A stretch of DNA of 64,000 nucleotides, from assembly GCA_037783545.1 (NCBI GenBank), contig JBBELK010000094.1:186001-250000 (forward strand), given 5' to 3'. Both the position numbers and the translations under genes were made by a program. Below the pieces are notes generated by a model. That model worked only from the letters and a program-made list of their open reading frames with translations, was not told where the DNA came from and made no database searches. Shown here one piece after another: positions 53,060 through 64,000 of the stretch; position 1 is the first letter of the stretch, and every line of letters begins with the position of its first letter. The DNA is from Henricia sp. BOLD:AAB3569 (taxonomy: Eukaryota > Echinodermata > Asteroidea > Spinulosida > Echinasteridae).

Positions 53060-53330
53060 TGCACCTATCAATTGTTTCCCCCACCCCTTCCCCCCGGGCT
53101 ACCCCACCTAAGAGGTGGGGAATGTCACTTTTTGCGTGACAAAATCCCCACCCCTGGGGCAACATTTAGTTGACAACAATCCCCACCCTCGGGTGCAAAA
53201 CATGCGCAAAAAAATGCACAGCAAATGGGTCAAATGCCCCACCCTGGGGCATGAAAAACGTGACCAAATCCCCACCTAGGGGGTGGGGCAGCGCGGGGAG
53301 GGGGGGGGGGGGGGACAATTGATAGGTGCA
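53060..53330. mobile_element. MITE, TGCACCTATCAATTGT ends, with G/C tracts
   Basis: TGCACCTATCAATTGTTTCC at the left is answered by GACAATTGATAGGTGCA at the right. Inside are CCCCACC-rich words (CCCCACCCCTGGGGCA, CCCCACCCTGGGGCAT) and a long G run. Confidence 0.8.
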
Positions 53331-53716
53331 TAACAATCATATAAAATAGCTCTCCAAAATACTATCCATGGGAAGAAAACAGGAAATTCGCAATCGCCAA
53401 TTTGGATACGGAAGCAAAAAGGTTGGTGTTGGCCTAATCACTGCACTGCTTTATGGAATTAATAGTTGAAATAGTTTACAAAACTTGTTTTACGATATAC
53501 TTGAAAATATACTGTTGAGAGCGCGACATTTCAGAATCATGGTAAAGAGAAAAATTTGACAAATGACATGGTATCAACATCTCAACACCCATGGGAAAAA
53601 TGGGGGCCTCACTAATTTGGACACGCTCCCTAAGGACGATGTGTCTAGAGTTCGGTCTCCATATTTGGGTCCGAATGTCCAGATTTACTCCGAGTACAAA
53701 CTCCCGATAGTGTATC

Positions 53717-53800
53717 CAGCAGCCGATTTCACGAAACTTTACGCAATTGCACAAGTCCACTTAGGCCTACGCCATAAATTATTGCGCAAGTAATTTATGC
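53717..53800. mobile_element. Half copy of the CAGCAGCCGATTTCACG hairpin element
   Basis: CAGCAGCCGATTTCACGAAA and CTTTACGCAATTGCACAAGT match the left arm at 10477. The right arm is reduced to TTGCGCAAGTAATTTATG. Confidence 0.7.
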
Positions 53801-54229
53801 AGGAGGCATATAAATACCGACACTAGATAGTCAATTAATGCTAATTAGATTGTAGATTACAGCCGATCTTTGCTCTTTCGACTTCCAAAGTTTAAAGATT
53901 TTTGTAACGCTTGCTTGCTTATCAAAAGGTAAATAGGGGCACGGCATTGTGGACGAGTATATAGCACATATATGCCTACGCAAACGTAAAATTACATGAA
54001 AAGCAAACGAGATTAATACAGATTATTAATTAATTTGTCATTTTATTTCCCACAAACCTTGACGTTTATGTGTGTGTTTGGGACGGATGATAATTACTCT
54101 CTCAACGATAAACACAATTTTCTTAATATATTATTTCTTGACCAGAACAGACAATTGTTGATTACAGTGAACAAAGCACTGATCGCAACTCACTTTGGAG
54201 TTGCTTTCAAGAGTATTCCACTTAAGTGA
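53801..54229. other. Non-coding interval with a duplicated block
   Basis: The stretch around 53998-54065 (AAAAGCAAACGAGATT .. TTATTTCCCACAAACC) recurs diverged at about 54638-54712. No gene is seen. Confidence 0.4.
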
Positions 54230-54575
54230 TTTCGTCCTGGTCGAAGTGGACCTGTTTGAACAAAGTGATTCCCACAGCAATGAAATGTGACATTTTCTGT
54301 TTCTGGGAGAATCCTTCAGCTAAGGGCTCGCTGCATAAAACCAATTCAGTTTGTTGGTTTTCAACCTGACAGGATCATACATGTATAGGATGAGCTGACC
54401 TCTGCAACCGCGAGTCTCCCAAACAGCCCTAGGAGGAGACTGAAGGAGCTCAGGCAGAGTGGCGCACTCTGCCCCGGCGGATATATTACGGCGGCTGGTG
54501 CAGACAACCTTGCCAAAAGAAGTGTTTATATACACGTTACTGACCGATAAAATAAGCTACATCTACCAACCTCCC
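54230..54575. repeat. Dispersed repeat (GAGGCAGGGTG family), copy 5
   Basis: GACCTGTTTGAACAAAGTGA, CAGCAATGAAATGTGACATT, GAGCTCAGGCAGAGTGGCGC and CGTTACTGACCGATAAAATA match the copy at 43085 and others. Confidence 0.65.
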
Positions 54576-55680
54576 CGATCTTTGGGTCTTAGCATGGAGT
54601 AGTATAATTGGCGTTACTCTTTTGAACCGTATTGACGTACGAAAAGCAAGCGAGATTTAGCCTATACACAAATTTATCATTCTATTGTCCCACAAACGTT
54701 GACGCGTTTGTCGGAACATATACTGTACTACAATCTACAATATAAAAAAACAAGAACTGCATGGACCGAAAGCAGTACTTACAAAAAGACAAAATCACAA
54801 ACTGCCAACATTTGAAACTGAAACAAGGTTTATACAACAGCTTTAAACAGGTCAATTAACGTGACATGAGTATTTGCCTATAGTGCATGTCTAGGGATCT
54901 TGCACTGAGAATCCCAAACCCCAAGATAATTTTGCAGCAATAACATCTTCTAATATTATCACCTATATTATCCTAATTCCCTTCCCCCTATCCGTGAGAT
55001 AAGACACATCCTTCACACCTCTGGTTGTCTGCAACGTGCAATCCCAGAAGAACCATTCGTTCAGACGCCGCCCAATTTGAGAGATCTAGTTCATGCAAGC
55101 TGAAACTCCACTCTAATTATTTTAGCCGGCAACCTGCTTGTTTCTCACGGTAAGTTTAGGTGCACAACACGCAATGTTTAAGAAACGAAAATGATGTACA
55201 TGTATCTGACCAAAAGATCGAGGATCGAGACTGATAGTACAGCTTATCTAGTCTGTCATTATAACACGCCTCTTTGTGATTCTCAATTCTGACTGGCTAA
55301 AACGCAGTCACGTTGGGTTCACTAACTTGATAAGCTAGTGCATGAAATTTGCGCCAGCGTGAACTAGACACGAGTCAACACTTCTATATAGCGTGCGCGT
55401 CAAGACTTCACACGCGCGTGATTCCCCGATACGACTGGTGTTCCTGACCGGGCACTGGTCTCAAAAACTAGTGACCGGTTCCCGAAGCCTCTGGAGGTTG
55501 CCAACTGTGTCAGTGAACAGCAACTCAGAAATTTAAAGTACTAAGCCAAACCTTTCATTAACTGATGAACTGCCTCTATTGTTGAAGTGCTTAAAAGTTA
55601 AAATCCTGTTGTTAAAAAACCTACAGTACATGTGCCTATTAATTGCATTAATATTTTGGCCAAAGACGTGTTATAAAACA
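54576..55680. other. Interval without recognised gene
   Basis: Non-coding sequence of mixed composition between repeat copies. No splice-consistent ORF and no clear inverted repeat. Confidence 0.4.
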
Positions 55681-55682
55681 CA

Positions 55683-55822
55683 AATGGACTGGCATAATTC
55701 GGTCACCAGTGCACGCCTATGTGCCTCTCGGGACTGTGAGTGACCACAAGAGGGTTGTGGTCACTCACAGTCTCTCGGGGCGCATAGACATGCACTAGTG
55801 ACCTCATTGCCAGTCCATATGT
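55683..55822. mobile_element. Foldback element, ATGGACTGGCA arms
   Basis: ATGGACTGGCATAATTCGGT..GGACTGTGAGTGACCACAAG is answered by TTGTGGTCACTCACAGTCTC..GACCTCATTGCCAGTCCAT with a tiny loop. Confidence 0.85.
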
Positions 55823-55849
55823 GTATACTAGTGTCGGCAACGTATATGA

Positions 55850-56145
55850 ATACCTCTTGTGGCAAGGCTGACTGCACCATCAGCCTCTGTAACTAGAGTC
55901 ACTGAGATAGGATATAAGTCTGCCTGAAGTGCTCCTTGAGAACACTTCTGAGAACCTGTATACCTGCAGGATTCTTCCAGGAACAGGAAATGTCACATTT
56001 CATTTCTGTGGAAATCACTTTGTTCAAATGGACCTGTCCTGGAAGAAACCTGGACCTGAAGCGGAGCAGTCTCGAAAGCGATTCCAAGGTGATTGTTCGA
56101 TCAGTGCCTTGTTTGTTATACCCACAAGTTCACTGATTAAGAATT
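55850..56145. repeat. Dispersed repeat (GAGGCAGGGTG family), copy 6
   Basis: CTCTTGTGGCAAGGCTGACT, GGAACAGGAAATGTCACATT, AGCAGTCTCGAAAGCGATTC and CACAAGTTCACTGATT match other copies. Confidence 0.65.
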
Positions 56146-56306
56146 GACATCATATAAAGAAAACAGTTTATTTTTTGAGAGAGTATATCTTGGAATCAGA
56201 TTTCTTCAGTAGTCATCTTACTGGAGTCACCTTGAATTAAGACAAAAGGATGCACATATGTCATAAAGCATGCGGTGTACTTCAACAGGCTGCCCTAACC
56301 ACTCTA

Positions 56307-56614
56307 TATGTGACCCGCTCTGCATAAAAGGGTCTTAAGTCGCGCTGGCTAGTATTCTTTTTGCGACCATTAAAAGAAATCCGCGGCAAATCCACGCTCA
56401 ATAAAATACCAAAACACAATGGAAATTCCTGGCGGTGCCCAGATACCGCCTGGAATGTCTGTGTTCCCCTGGAATGTCTGCGTTACGCCTGGAATTTCGT
56501 TTGGGTTTAGGTATTTTAATGAGCGTAGAAATGCCACAGATTTCTTTTTATGGTCGCAAAAAGAATGCTAGCCAGCGCGATTTAAGACCCTTTTTTGCAG
56601 AGCGGGTCACATAT
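56307..56614. mobile_element. Foldback element (ATGTGACCCG family), copy 1
   Basis: ATGTGACCCGCTCTGCATAA..AAGTCGCGCTGGCTAG at the left is answered by CTAGCCAGCGCGATTTAAGA..GAGCGGGTCACAT. The centre has CTGGAATGTCTGTGTT with partial duplication. Confidence 0.85.
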
Positions 56615-57089
56615 TTCTGACATGTGTCTATACAATGTATGGAATAGTTTCAGTTTGCCCAGCTCGGCAGAGAGAAGCTATGATTAAAACTATGTACATG
56701 CTGTAGTATATTATTTAGCCGCGTGGCCAGGAAGGAAATAATTAAAACTATTAATCACTATTTTCTAAACCCATACACAGCCCGTATTTTGTCTATATAC
56801 TTCCATCTGCTTTTTGCCTGTATATGTGGGTGTTTAAAAATAACATGAAATATCTGTCAACTGCAGAGTTTCCAAATTTCAAGTTACCTGAAATGACCAT
56901 ATCACTACAAATTTTGTACCAATTTACCTTTTGAGAAGTGGCAATGTTTTGAGAAGTGGCAGGGACATTGTTTCAGTTAACAGATATCAAAGTGATAAAT
57001 CAGCAAAATCGGTGCTACGTATGGGACACACTTCTCTGACGCAGCTATAAAGCATAATACGCGTAAAACACACATGTATTATATACGTA

Positions 57090-57394
57090 GTATGTGACCC
57101 TATCTGAGAAAAGGTAACATAGGCCTAAGTCCAGCAGGCTAGGTCGAGTTTTCGCGACCATAAGAAGAAATATGCGGCAGATCCACGCTCATTTCAATAC
57201 CAAAACACAATGGAAATTCCTGGCGGTGCCCAGATACCGCCTGGAATGTCTGTGTTACGCCTCGAATTTCCACTGTGTTTTGGTATTTTAATAAGCGTGG
57301 ATCTGCAGCAGATTTCTTCTTATGGTCGCGAAAACTCGACCAAGTCTGCGCGACTTATGTTACCTTTTCTCAGATCGGGTCACATATTTTTAAA
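57090..57394. mobile_element. Foldback element (ATGTGACCCG family), copy 2
   Basis: TATGTGACCCTATCTGAGAA at the left and TTCTCAGATCGGGTCACATA at the right. The centre TACCAAAACACAATGGAAAT..GGTGCCCAGATACCGCCTGG is nearly identical to copy 1. Confidence 0.85.
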
Positions 57395-57441
57395 ACAACC
57401 ACTCCAGAATGAAATGTGTGGGCCGCGCCGGGCCGGGGCAC

Positions 57442-58023
57442 TTAAAGGGCCCCTTATTTAGGATTTTTATCAATTAAATATATGCTTTAAAACCACTCTA
57501 CTCAGTTAAAGTTATAAAAATCCTATTTGGAGCTTGCTTGGGGGGTTAAAACAAAGGTTTTTAGTTTTTATGCTAATGCGAATATGCATATTCATGACCA
57601 AGGTCACGATGTCACAAGAGGCAAACACAGGAAAATCACATTTAACTGTGCACAAAAGATTCCACTTTTTTCTCAATTTTCCTGAAACTGTTGTAATCCA
57701 TGGCTGTTTGAGTTTGTTTTACATGTTGCCTGCTGTAAGCCATGACAAAACTGGGGGTAGAAACTTCAGCAATTTGCCACAAGTCCAACTTGAAGTCTTA
57801 TGTTTTTTCTTAACTTTTCCCTTCTGTCTTCCTTACGTGATGCACTCCAAACAGCGCCCTCTGTCTGTGATTTATTGCAATGAAATCTTCAAAGTTGCAA
57901 AAGGCCACCTTTTATTGATTTTACATCCAAACGAACAATAGTATGTCTTGCTGAACAAGTAATCCGTCATTATGAAGCAAAGCTTAGGCACAAAGTTGTT
58001 TAGCATGTAACAGGCCCTTTAAG
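57442..58023. mobile_element. TTAA-flanked element (AGGGCC ends), copy 3
   Basis: Flanked by TTAA on both sides, ends AGGGCCCCTTATTTAGG and GTAACAGGCCCT. The 135-codon ORF at 57534-57941 recurs in the other two copies, shortened or frame-shifted. It has no known domain, and I do not treat it as a gene. Confidence 0.8.
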
Positions 58024-58805
58024 CTCGGTAATGCCCAACACAAAACAATTGATGACACATGTGAAATAACTCGAGTAGCCTGTTACAGGACATGGATTTG
58101 CATGTTCATGTTATTTAAAAACACTCCACATTTTCCTGGCCAGCTGCGCCCATTTTTCTTAAACCACACAGGAAAATAACTTGTCACCGTGATGATTTCA
58201 CGACCTTATAGTCATGCATGACAGTTACATCCTGGTACCATTGGACAGAGGACAGTCTGGACTTTCCCTACATACACACCTCTTTTTGAAATATTGCACA
58301 GATTTCTGATAATTTGCATTTAAAGATGAGTTTCCTTTTTTTATGGACACCCTGTATATACATAATCATGACTGCTGAATCATACATTGAGGGGTGTTAG
58401 GGTAAAAAAAATTCCCAACAAATCACACTATATAGTGGAAAGGCACCACATGCATATATATATGCATATCGCTCTTAGTCCTAAAACATGCTTGACAAAG
58501 TCAGTCTATCAGCAAATACGCTAGGATGCCATTTCAATTCGACACTAAAAACCCTGGTGACAAATGACGAAGTCGTTAACATTTAGACTGTGCTGGCATT
58601 TTACCGTGGAAATAAACTGCACAACTTACGGTCCGCGCGCGCGTGCTCTGACTCTGTAATTATAAATCTAAACATTAGTCAAACGGGACACCGTGAAGCG
58701 AATGCGAAAAATGTTCAATGTAGAACTACGAATTACAATATAATAAACATAAATTACATAACCGGGAAATAGGAGAAGCAACGAGTACAAATACGACATA
58801 AAATC
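58024..58805. other. Interval with a fragment of the CAGGGTG family
   Basis: GTTTCCTTTTTTTATGGACA with CCCTGTATAT near 58330-58370 resembles the end of the 35481-36124 family. The rest has no recognised feature. Confidence 0.4.
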
Positions 58806-58809
58806 TCAC

Positions 58810-59068
58810 CTCTTTCAATAAGAATTCTTCCGAAACTCTTGTTTATTATAGGATCTTCGAAATCCACGAGCTCAGAAAGCTTGCAGACTGCACTGATGAC
58901 CGCTGTACAAAATACTGCACAGATTTTAGTCTGTGTGCGTAACCTACTAGCGGGTTTATTTTTAGACTTACGTACATTGAACTCCAAACTGTTGTCTCTG
59001 TGTGATTCACGACTTTTAGGGCGGGAATGACAAATGTTTGCTCGCTTTTGGGGGAAATGTTTGACGTT
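58810..59068 (-). CDS. Possible exon, unrecognised
   Basis: The minus-strand open frame includes KICAVFCTAVISAVCKLSEL and VDFEDPIINKSFGRILIER and ends at a good donor, GAAAGAG|GTGAGATT. No in-frame ATG is seen: the upstream limit is a stop just before 59071. No partner exon is found. The amphipathic SAVCKLSELVDFED stretch looks protein-like, but the call is speculative. Confidence 0.25.
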
Positions 59069-59071
59069 CAC

Positions 59072-59860
59072 AAAGGATCATGGTCCAAACAAAGTTGATT
59101 TGGTAATTTGTCTACATATGGGAGTTATTAAAACCCAATACATCATTTGCAGTGATTTGAAATTTTACTTGAATTGACAAGGAAAAATCAGACTAAAAGT
59201 GTTGATAATGACAGCAATGGTAACCTTGAACACCGCATGATTTTCACTTGAGTAAAATGGTACTTTTGTGGAATAAATTGCTTTTTTTAAAGGTGTTTTT
59301 TTAAAAATTGTCTGCAGACACATTTTCTTTTTAACATTCATTTAACACAAAAATCATGCATGGATTTTTTATCTAAATTGTAATAAATTTTAGCTTAGCA
59401 CTTTTTTTCTACGCTGAGCAATATTTTCGACGCAGTTCCATGAAATTGTGAAGAAATGTTTTTCTTCAAGACAACTGTTAATTTGTTTTATTTTCGTCCA
59501 TGGCGTTCCGAAATTTAATTATCATGTACGCACAAAACAAACCGCATGCCTGCACTGCTTCAGCTACATACGAGTAAAAATACGGTCCCTTGCAAAATCA
59601 AGATATCCATTAACTAGAAACTGCATGCCCGAGGCACGTGCTAATAACCATGTGTATCAATTTACAAAGAAAAGATGTCAAAATATGATAACTTTTTAAT
59701 TTAGTACATACAGCATGAATTTTTTTCTTGTTCCGAGATATAGGGGAAGCTTATTAATTAACACGAATGATATTCTGTATGAATATAGGTGATTTTTGTT
59801 TTAGGGATAACGACCCAGGGACCGCCGGGTGAATTAATTCGATACAAATGTGTCCACATT
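59072..59860. other. Interval without recognised gene
   Basis: AT-rich. TTTTAGGGATAACGACC..ATTAATTCGATACAAATG at 59800-59855 matches a similar block at about 29533-29586, so a dispersed repeat is present. Nothing else is recognised. Confidence 0.4.
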
Positions 59861-59868
59861 TGTATTCT

Positions 59869-60252
59869 AGGGTTTCACTTTCTTGACAACCGGTTACTAT
59901 CCGCCATTACTGTGTCCATACTATGGCACGCCAAAGCGAAAATAATATTGTTAAAAATGTTGACGCATTTTTTCGCAAATGTTGCGCAAGAAAGAAAAAA
60001 AAGTTTGCCATGACTTTTAATTGTTGACAGACTGTTTGAACCGGCAGACCGTGCTTTTGTTGGCAAGTTTTTTAAAATGTTAAGACTTGTTTTTCAGGAT
60101 TGATGGTAGAACTATCAGTGTTGAATTATTTCCGCTTCGGTGTGCCATAGTATGGACACAGTAATGGCGGATATGATAGTTGTTGACGTCACGCGTCATA
60201 GTATGGACACAGTAATGACGGACAGCAACCGGTTGTCAAGAAAGTGAAACCC
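59869..60252. mobile_element. TIR element, GGGTTTCACTTTCTTGACAA ends, with duplicated right arm
   Basis: GGGTTTCACTTTCTTGACAA..CCGGTT and TTACTGTGTCCATACTATGG at the left. The right side holds CATAGTATGGACACAGTAAT twice (60147 and 60198), then AACCGGTTGTCAAGAAAGTG..AAACCC. Confidence 0.8.
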
Positions 60253-60594
60253 AAGAATCGAATTATATATTCTGAACACATTTCAGTGAAATATTTAAAG
60301 GATCCCTGAAATGCCCAGTAACTTTATGCAGTCTTTGCATACAGGGAATTCTGTTTAGGAAAACATTATACCTGTACCACTGTTCATTTTTACATAACGG
60401 GAATAAAATATAGCGCTTTTAAACATAATATTTCTTCACAGGCACAAACAGAAAGAGTGCGCTGTTTAAAGATAGTATACATGATTGGTATTACTGTTAC
60501 ATATAGTTTTATCCCCCTGTGTGATTGAAGATATGCATGATTAAAACCAACCTGAGCAAAAACATTTGAGAAAACAGTCAAAAAGGGGTTTGCA

Positions 60595-60812
60595 GTCATT
60601 TCGCCCCAAAACCACTTCGCCCTGAACCATATCGCCCTGAACCACAGCCTGTGCACGAAGTGGTTTTGGGGCGAAGCAGCATTTGGGAGATGTAGTGTTT
60701 GGACGAAGTGATTTCGGATGAAATGGCACTCGGGCGAAGTGGTTTGGGGCGAAATGGCACTTGGGCGAAATGGTTTTGGGGCGAATTGAATTTTCGTCTC
60801 ATGAGACGAAAA
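60595..60812. repeat. TTCGCCC / GGGCGAA repeat cluster with hairpin
   Basis: TTCGCCCCAAAACCACTTCG and its complement CGAAGTGGTTTTGGGGCGAA form an inverted repeat. GGGCGAA.TGGTTTTGGGGCG is then repeated directly three or four times. It ends in the palindrome TTTTCGTCTCATGAGACGAAAA. Confidence 0.75.
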
Positions 60813-61900
60813 CTAATTGTTTTACTCATTTCTCAAAGACTATACAACTTCAGACAAAACCATTTCAGGGGAAGTTTGCTACGGTCATCATGTTTATGTT
60901 GTGTAAGTTAGGCGTAAATATGTGAACATTTCTGATTTTCGAGATACCAATCAAGTATACTACCTTTAAGGCATGTCACTTTAGGAGCACACACGGGAAA
61001 AGTAAAAGAAAAACATAAGAATTCAAAAAGGTATAGGCGGTTTCTAGCTGCAGTTTATTTGTAGACATTTTGGTAAATACGATTACTCGAATAATCGCGA
61101 GTATTTCCTCGCGAGTATCGGGTACTAAAATTTACTAATCACCTCCACCACAAACTAAGAACCGGTTACAAATAATGTGCCCCACGGCATCCGTCCCTTT
61201 TACATAATTACAGCAAAAGCAAATGTCGTATGCATGTCTCCAGACAGTCTTATATATACGGGTCACCCCGTGGTTAAGAGCCAGGATATAGCGTTGATTG
61301 CCCCGTGCATTGAGATAATTACGGGGATTTGAGGAGGACTGCTCGCTTGAGTATGCATGCAGACGACTACACCACTGACTCGTAACGTCCTTGATCGTAA
61401 GATTTCATTCTCTAAATGGATTTCTTAAAGATACACTCTCGGTGCCCAGTCTTAGATTTTTTCAGACACAAATTTACGAGGGATTAATTTGATCCTTTTT
61501 AAACAAAGTGGATTAAAGTGGATTTATACAAGATTTGAAAACGGTTACAAACGGCATTATCTTCATGTGTGTTTGCGGATGTGTATGATAAAAACCAACA
61601 TGTTTATAAGTCAGCTCAGTACCGCATTGTACGTTCAGAGAAAACAATGAAAAACTGTGTCCATGCTTTCAAGAAATTGTGCCAAGCCACAGTCCTATTA
61701 GACTGGTATCTGGCTATACTGCACGGAAAACGGAGCAATGATATACCACCATCGTCAGGGGGCCTAATTTTATCACACGAGGGCGCCCTTGTGAAACAAT
61801 GCGTATGCACACGCACTTATATAAATTATCTTTAATCAACATTTGTTGTCAACGATATATCGGGCAGAATCATTGCATCTACATCATTTCCGTATGTACC
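60813..61900. other. Interval without recognised gene
   Basis: Mixed sequence. The ORF at 61569-61835 has no recognisable domain or splice context. Confidence 0.4.
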
Positions 61901-62363
61901 AGGGCCCAAATTCACAAAGCTGTTTAGCAGGGGAACAAAATGCTTAATCCAAAATTTGTTTGCTTTATAAAAATGGGTTAATAGTCAAAACTGTGCGTCA
62001 ACTCGTGTTCTTAGAAAGAATAGCAGAACACCAGTCAGAATAAATATCACATAATATTTTGACTGCTAACCCATTTTTACAAAGCAAACAAATTTTGGAT
62101 TAAGCAAATTTTTCTACTAAACAGTTTTATGAAATTGGAAGCTGTTTAGCAGAAAAAATTGCTTAATAATACAAAATTCGTTTGCTTAAAAAACAAAATG
62201 GGTTAGCAGCCAAAATATTATTGTAAATAATATGCGTATTACATGATGTTCTGCTATTCTTGCTATAGAACACAATTGACATACAATTTTGACTATTAGG
62301 CCTAACACATTTTTATAAATTTTGGATTAAGCCATATTGTCCCTGCTTTATGAAATTGGCCCC
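61901..62363. mobile_element. Inverted-repeat element, GGGCCCAAATTCACAAAGC / GAAATTGGCCCC
   Basis: AGGGCCCAAATTCACAAAGC..TGTTTAGCAGGGGAACAAA at the left and CCCTGCTTTATGAAATTGGC at the right. The middle holds a further inverted pair (CAAAATTTGTTTGCTTTATA and its complement) around 61955-62100. Wording resembles 21009-21244. Confidence 0.65.
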
Positions 62364-62725
62364 TGGCTATGCATGCTGATTACGATCGAACTGGCTTCAT
62401 TTCTGAGTTGTTAATATCACACAATCACAGTGCACGCGGCTGACATGTTAATGCAAAGTAATCAATGTAGAAACTACCTGGAGAAACCGAAAGTGCCGTG
62501 AAAAGTGCGCTACAAATCAATGAAATGCACAGTACAAAAATGAACAATAATTCATGCTAATGCTTTCGAGTCGTGAAAAATGAGTCATGTTCAGTTCTCA
62601 ACATTAAAGGCAGACTACATGATTGGAAAACTTTTAAAAACAGGAAAAACAGCATTACAGAACTAAACTAAACTCCCGAGGAGTTGAAAATTATGGAATA
62701 TTATCAAGAGCCCAATGACCAGGGG
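62364..62725. other. Interval without recognised gene
   Basis: Short AT-rich spacer with no supported feature. Confidence 0.4.
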
Positions 62726-62728
62726 TAA

Positions 62729-62927
62729 TAATACAGGGCTTAAATTTCGTCACTGAAAGGGCACTGCCATTTCTGTTTTTTTAGTAGTTTTTTGGAGTTT
62801 AAAAAGGGCACTTTCATTGGAAAATGAAAAAGTCTATGGGATAATTGCAGAAGGGCTCCAAGGCCAAAAGCAGGGGCAACAGAGGCAATGGCCTCTGTGG
62901 CCTCCGTTAATTCCAAGCCCTGCATTA
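62729..62927. mobile_element. MITE, CAGGGCTTAAATTT ends
   Basis: CAGGGCTTAAATTTCG at the left and AATTCCAAGCCCTG at the right. Internal AAGGGCACTGCCATTTC and GAGGCAATGGCCTC words. The ends are hAT-like, but no clean target duplication is found. Confidence 0.6.
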
Positions 62928-62949
62928 TATGTAAGAGCCTCTTGAGCAT

Positions 62950-64000
62950 GGATACGTGGATACGTGCGCCATATAAACTGGAAATATTATTAGAGAATAA
63001 TTTTGATAAACTGCAGCCTTAAAGAAACTTCAGCCACATAGATGCAGTAATACTTCAGAAAACCTGAAAATCAATGCATGGTTTTTGTGCATGAATGAAT
63101 GGGATTTTAAAAAGCACATTCATGCAGTTGGCAATTTATCCTACAAAAATACCATTTTACACGGGGGAAAAAAAATAATGTGTTTTTTTACCATTGCTAT
63201 CAACACTTTTGGTCGGATTTCTCTTGTCAACTCGTGAAGTAAAATGTTGGGTAACTGCAAATGATGTATTGGAGCTCTACATTCGCAAATAGCCATTTTC
63301 ACTGAACTATTTTTATCCGTCAGTGTCATGTTTTTAACTCCGAGTGTAGGCTATTCCGTGTCACGAACAGGCCTTCGTAAGGTGACCGTATACATGCACG
63401 GACTGCGGAGGAAACGAGCTTTTGTCGGTGCAAATTATGTAACGCTTCGTTTGATTTCGCCTGCGACGAGTTTTTATCGTACCCTTTGGGAAATCATGTA
63501 TCGCTCGACCTGTAAAAATGCTCACTTGCGCGGTGAAATTTGATCGGTTGCATTGGTGTAGCGCCGGGATCGTGCCAATATACAACATAACACCCCGGCG
63601 TTTTCTCGTTGATATGCTTTCAAGTTATACTTGATGATTTCCTGGCAAAAAGTGGTTGATTTACCGGCCCGGCGAATTCTTGAACGATTTGGTTTTCTTG
63701 TTGTTTTCAAGTTTTTAATCAACACGTCCAAATTTTCTAAGAGTGCTAATTAAATTTCACATGTAGTGCGAAACTGCAAATATTGACATTTTAATTTTAT
63801 TTTTGTTTAATTTATTTTATTTTATTTTTGACACCCCCACCCCTCTTATCTCACGGGTGTTGAGATTTTGTTATCATATCATGAGTCATGTTTCTCATTA
63901 ATATTCTGAAATTTCGCGTTCTCAATCCATGCATTTTAAAGGATGTCGTAAAAAAACACCAATGTTTTGTAAACTAATTTATCCAGTTACATAAAGCACT
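62950..64000. other. Interval without recognised gene
   Basis: Two words near 63040-63110 (GCCACATAGATGCAGTAATA, TTTTTGTGCATGAATGAATG) recur at about 7900-7980, a dispersed repeat. ORFs at 63328-63543 and its antisense lack any domain. No gene is supported. Confidence 0.4.

Noticed and set aside
57534..57941. 135-codon protein gene
   Set aside because: It lies wholly inside a TTAA-flanked repeat present three times, with frame breaks in other copies and no known domain.
63328..63588. Overlapping ORFs on both strands near the right end
   Set aside because: No domain, no splice context and each is the antisense of the other.

Overview
The window is animal nuclear DNA: split genes with GT-AG introns, several waves of nested transposons, SINE and LINE copies, and minisatellites. 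A marine invertebrate deuterostome, perhaps an echinoderm, fits best. That is an inference from the gene set and repeat style, not something the sequence proves. There is no prokaryotic organisation and no CRISPR array.

Three protein-coding genes can be assembled exon by exon with matching splice phases. (1) Plus strand, 1194-5237: a two-exon gene for a 433-residue type II membrane protein with a DxD motif, probably a Golgi glycosyltransferase-like enzyme. (2) Minus strand, 39386-21832: a twelve-exon gene for a 558-residue homologue of FERRY3 (C12orf4), a subunit of the FERRY Rab5-effector complex on early endosomes. (3) Minus strand, 51087-44589: a four-exon gene for a 368-residue SAM-dependent methyltransferase with an N-terminal winged-helix region, Rv2258c-like. 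Two further possible exons (14831-14954 and 58810-59068, both minus) are weak.

Most of the rest is mobile DNA. A minus-strand non-LTR retrotransposon (about 5440-7740) lies inside a terminal-inverted-repeat element just downstream of gene 1. A composite repeat rich in TGACGTCA occurs twice (10368-14640 and about 17690-19500). The first copy is split by a 2027-bp element whose ends and middle carry split direct repeats and whose ORF resembles the Gag of DIRS/Ngaro tyrosine-recombinase retrotransposons; the second copy gives the empty site. From 19.7 kb on, foldback and TIR elements sit in introns and gene flanks, several nested in one another.

Two expansions stand out. In FERRY3, the 3' part of exon 5 with its 5' splice site and a little intron is repeated 12 times (about 30475-32333). 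A 78-bp unit made from the 5' part of a tRNA-like sequence forms one array in a FERRY3 intron (22.74-24.17 kb) and a second in a methyltransferase intron (47.95-48.85 kb). The right end (51.8-64 kb) is almost all repeats and AT-rich sequence, with no gene I can support.
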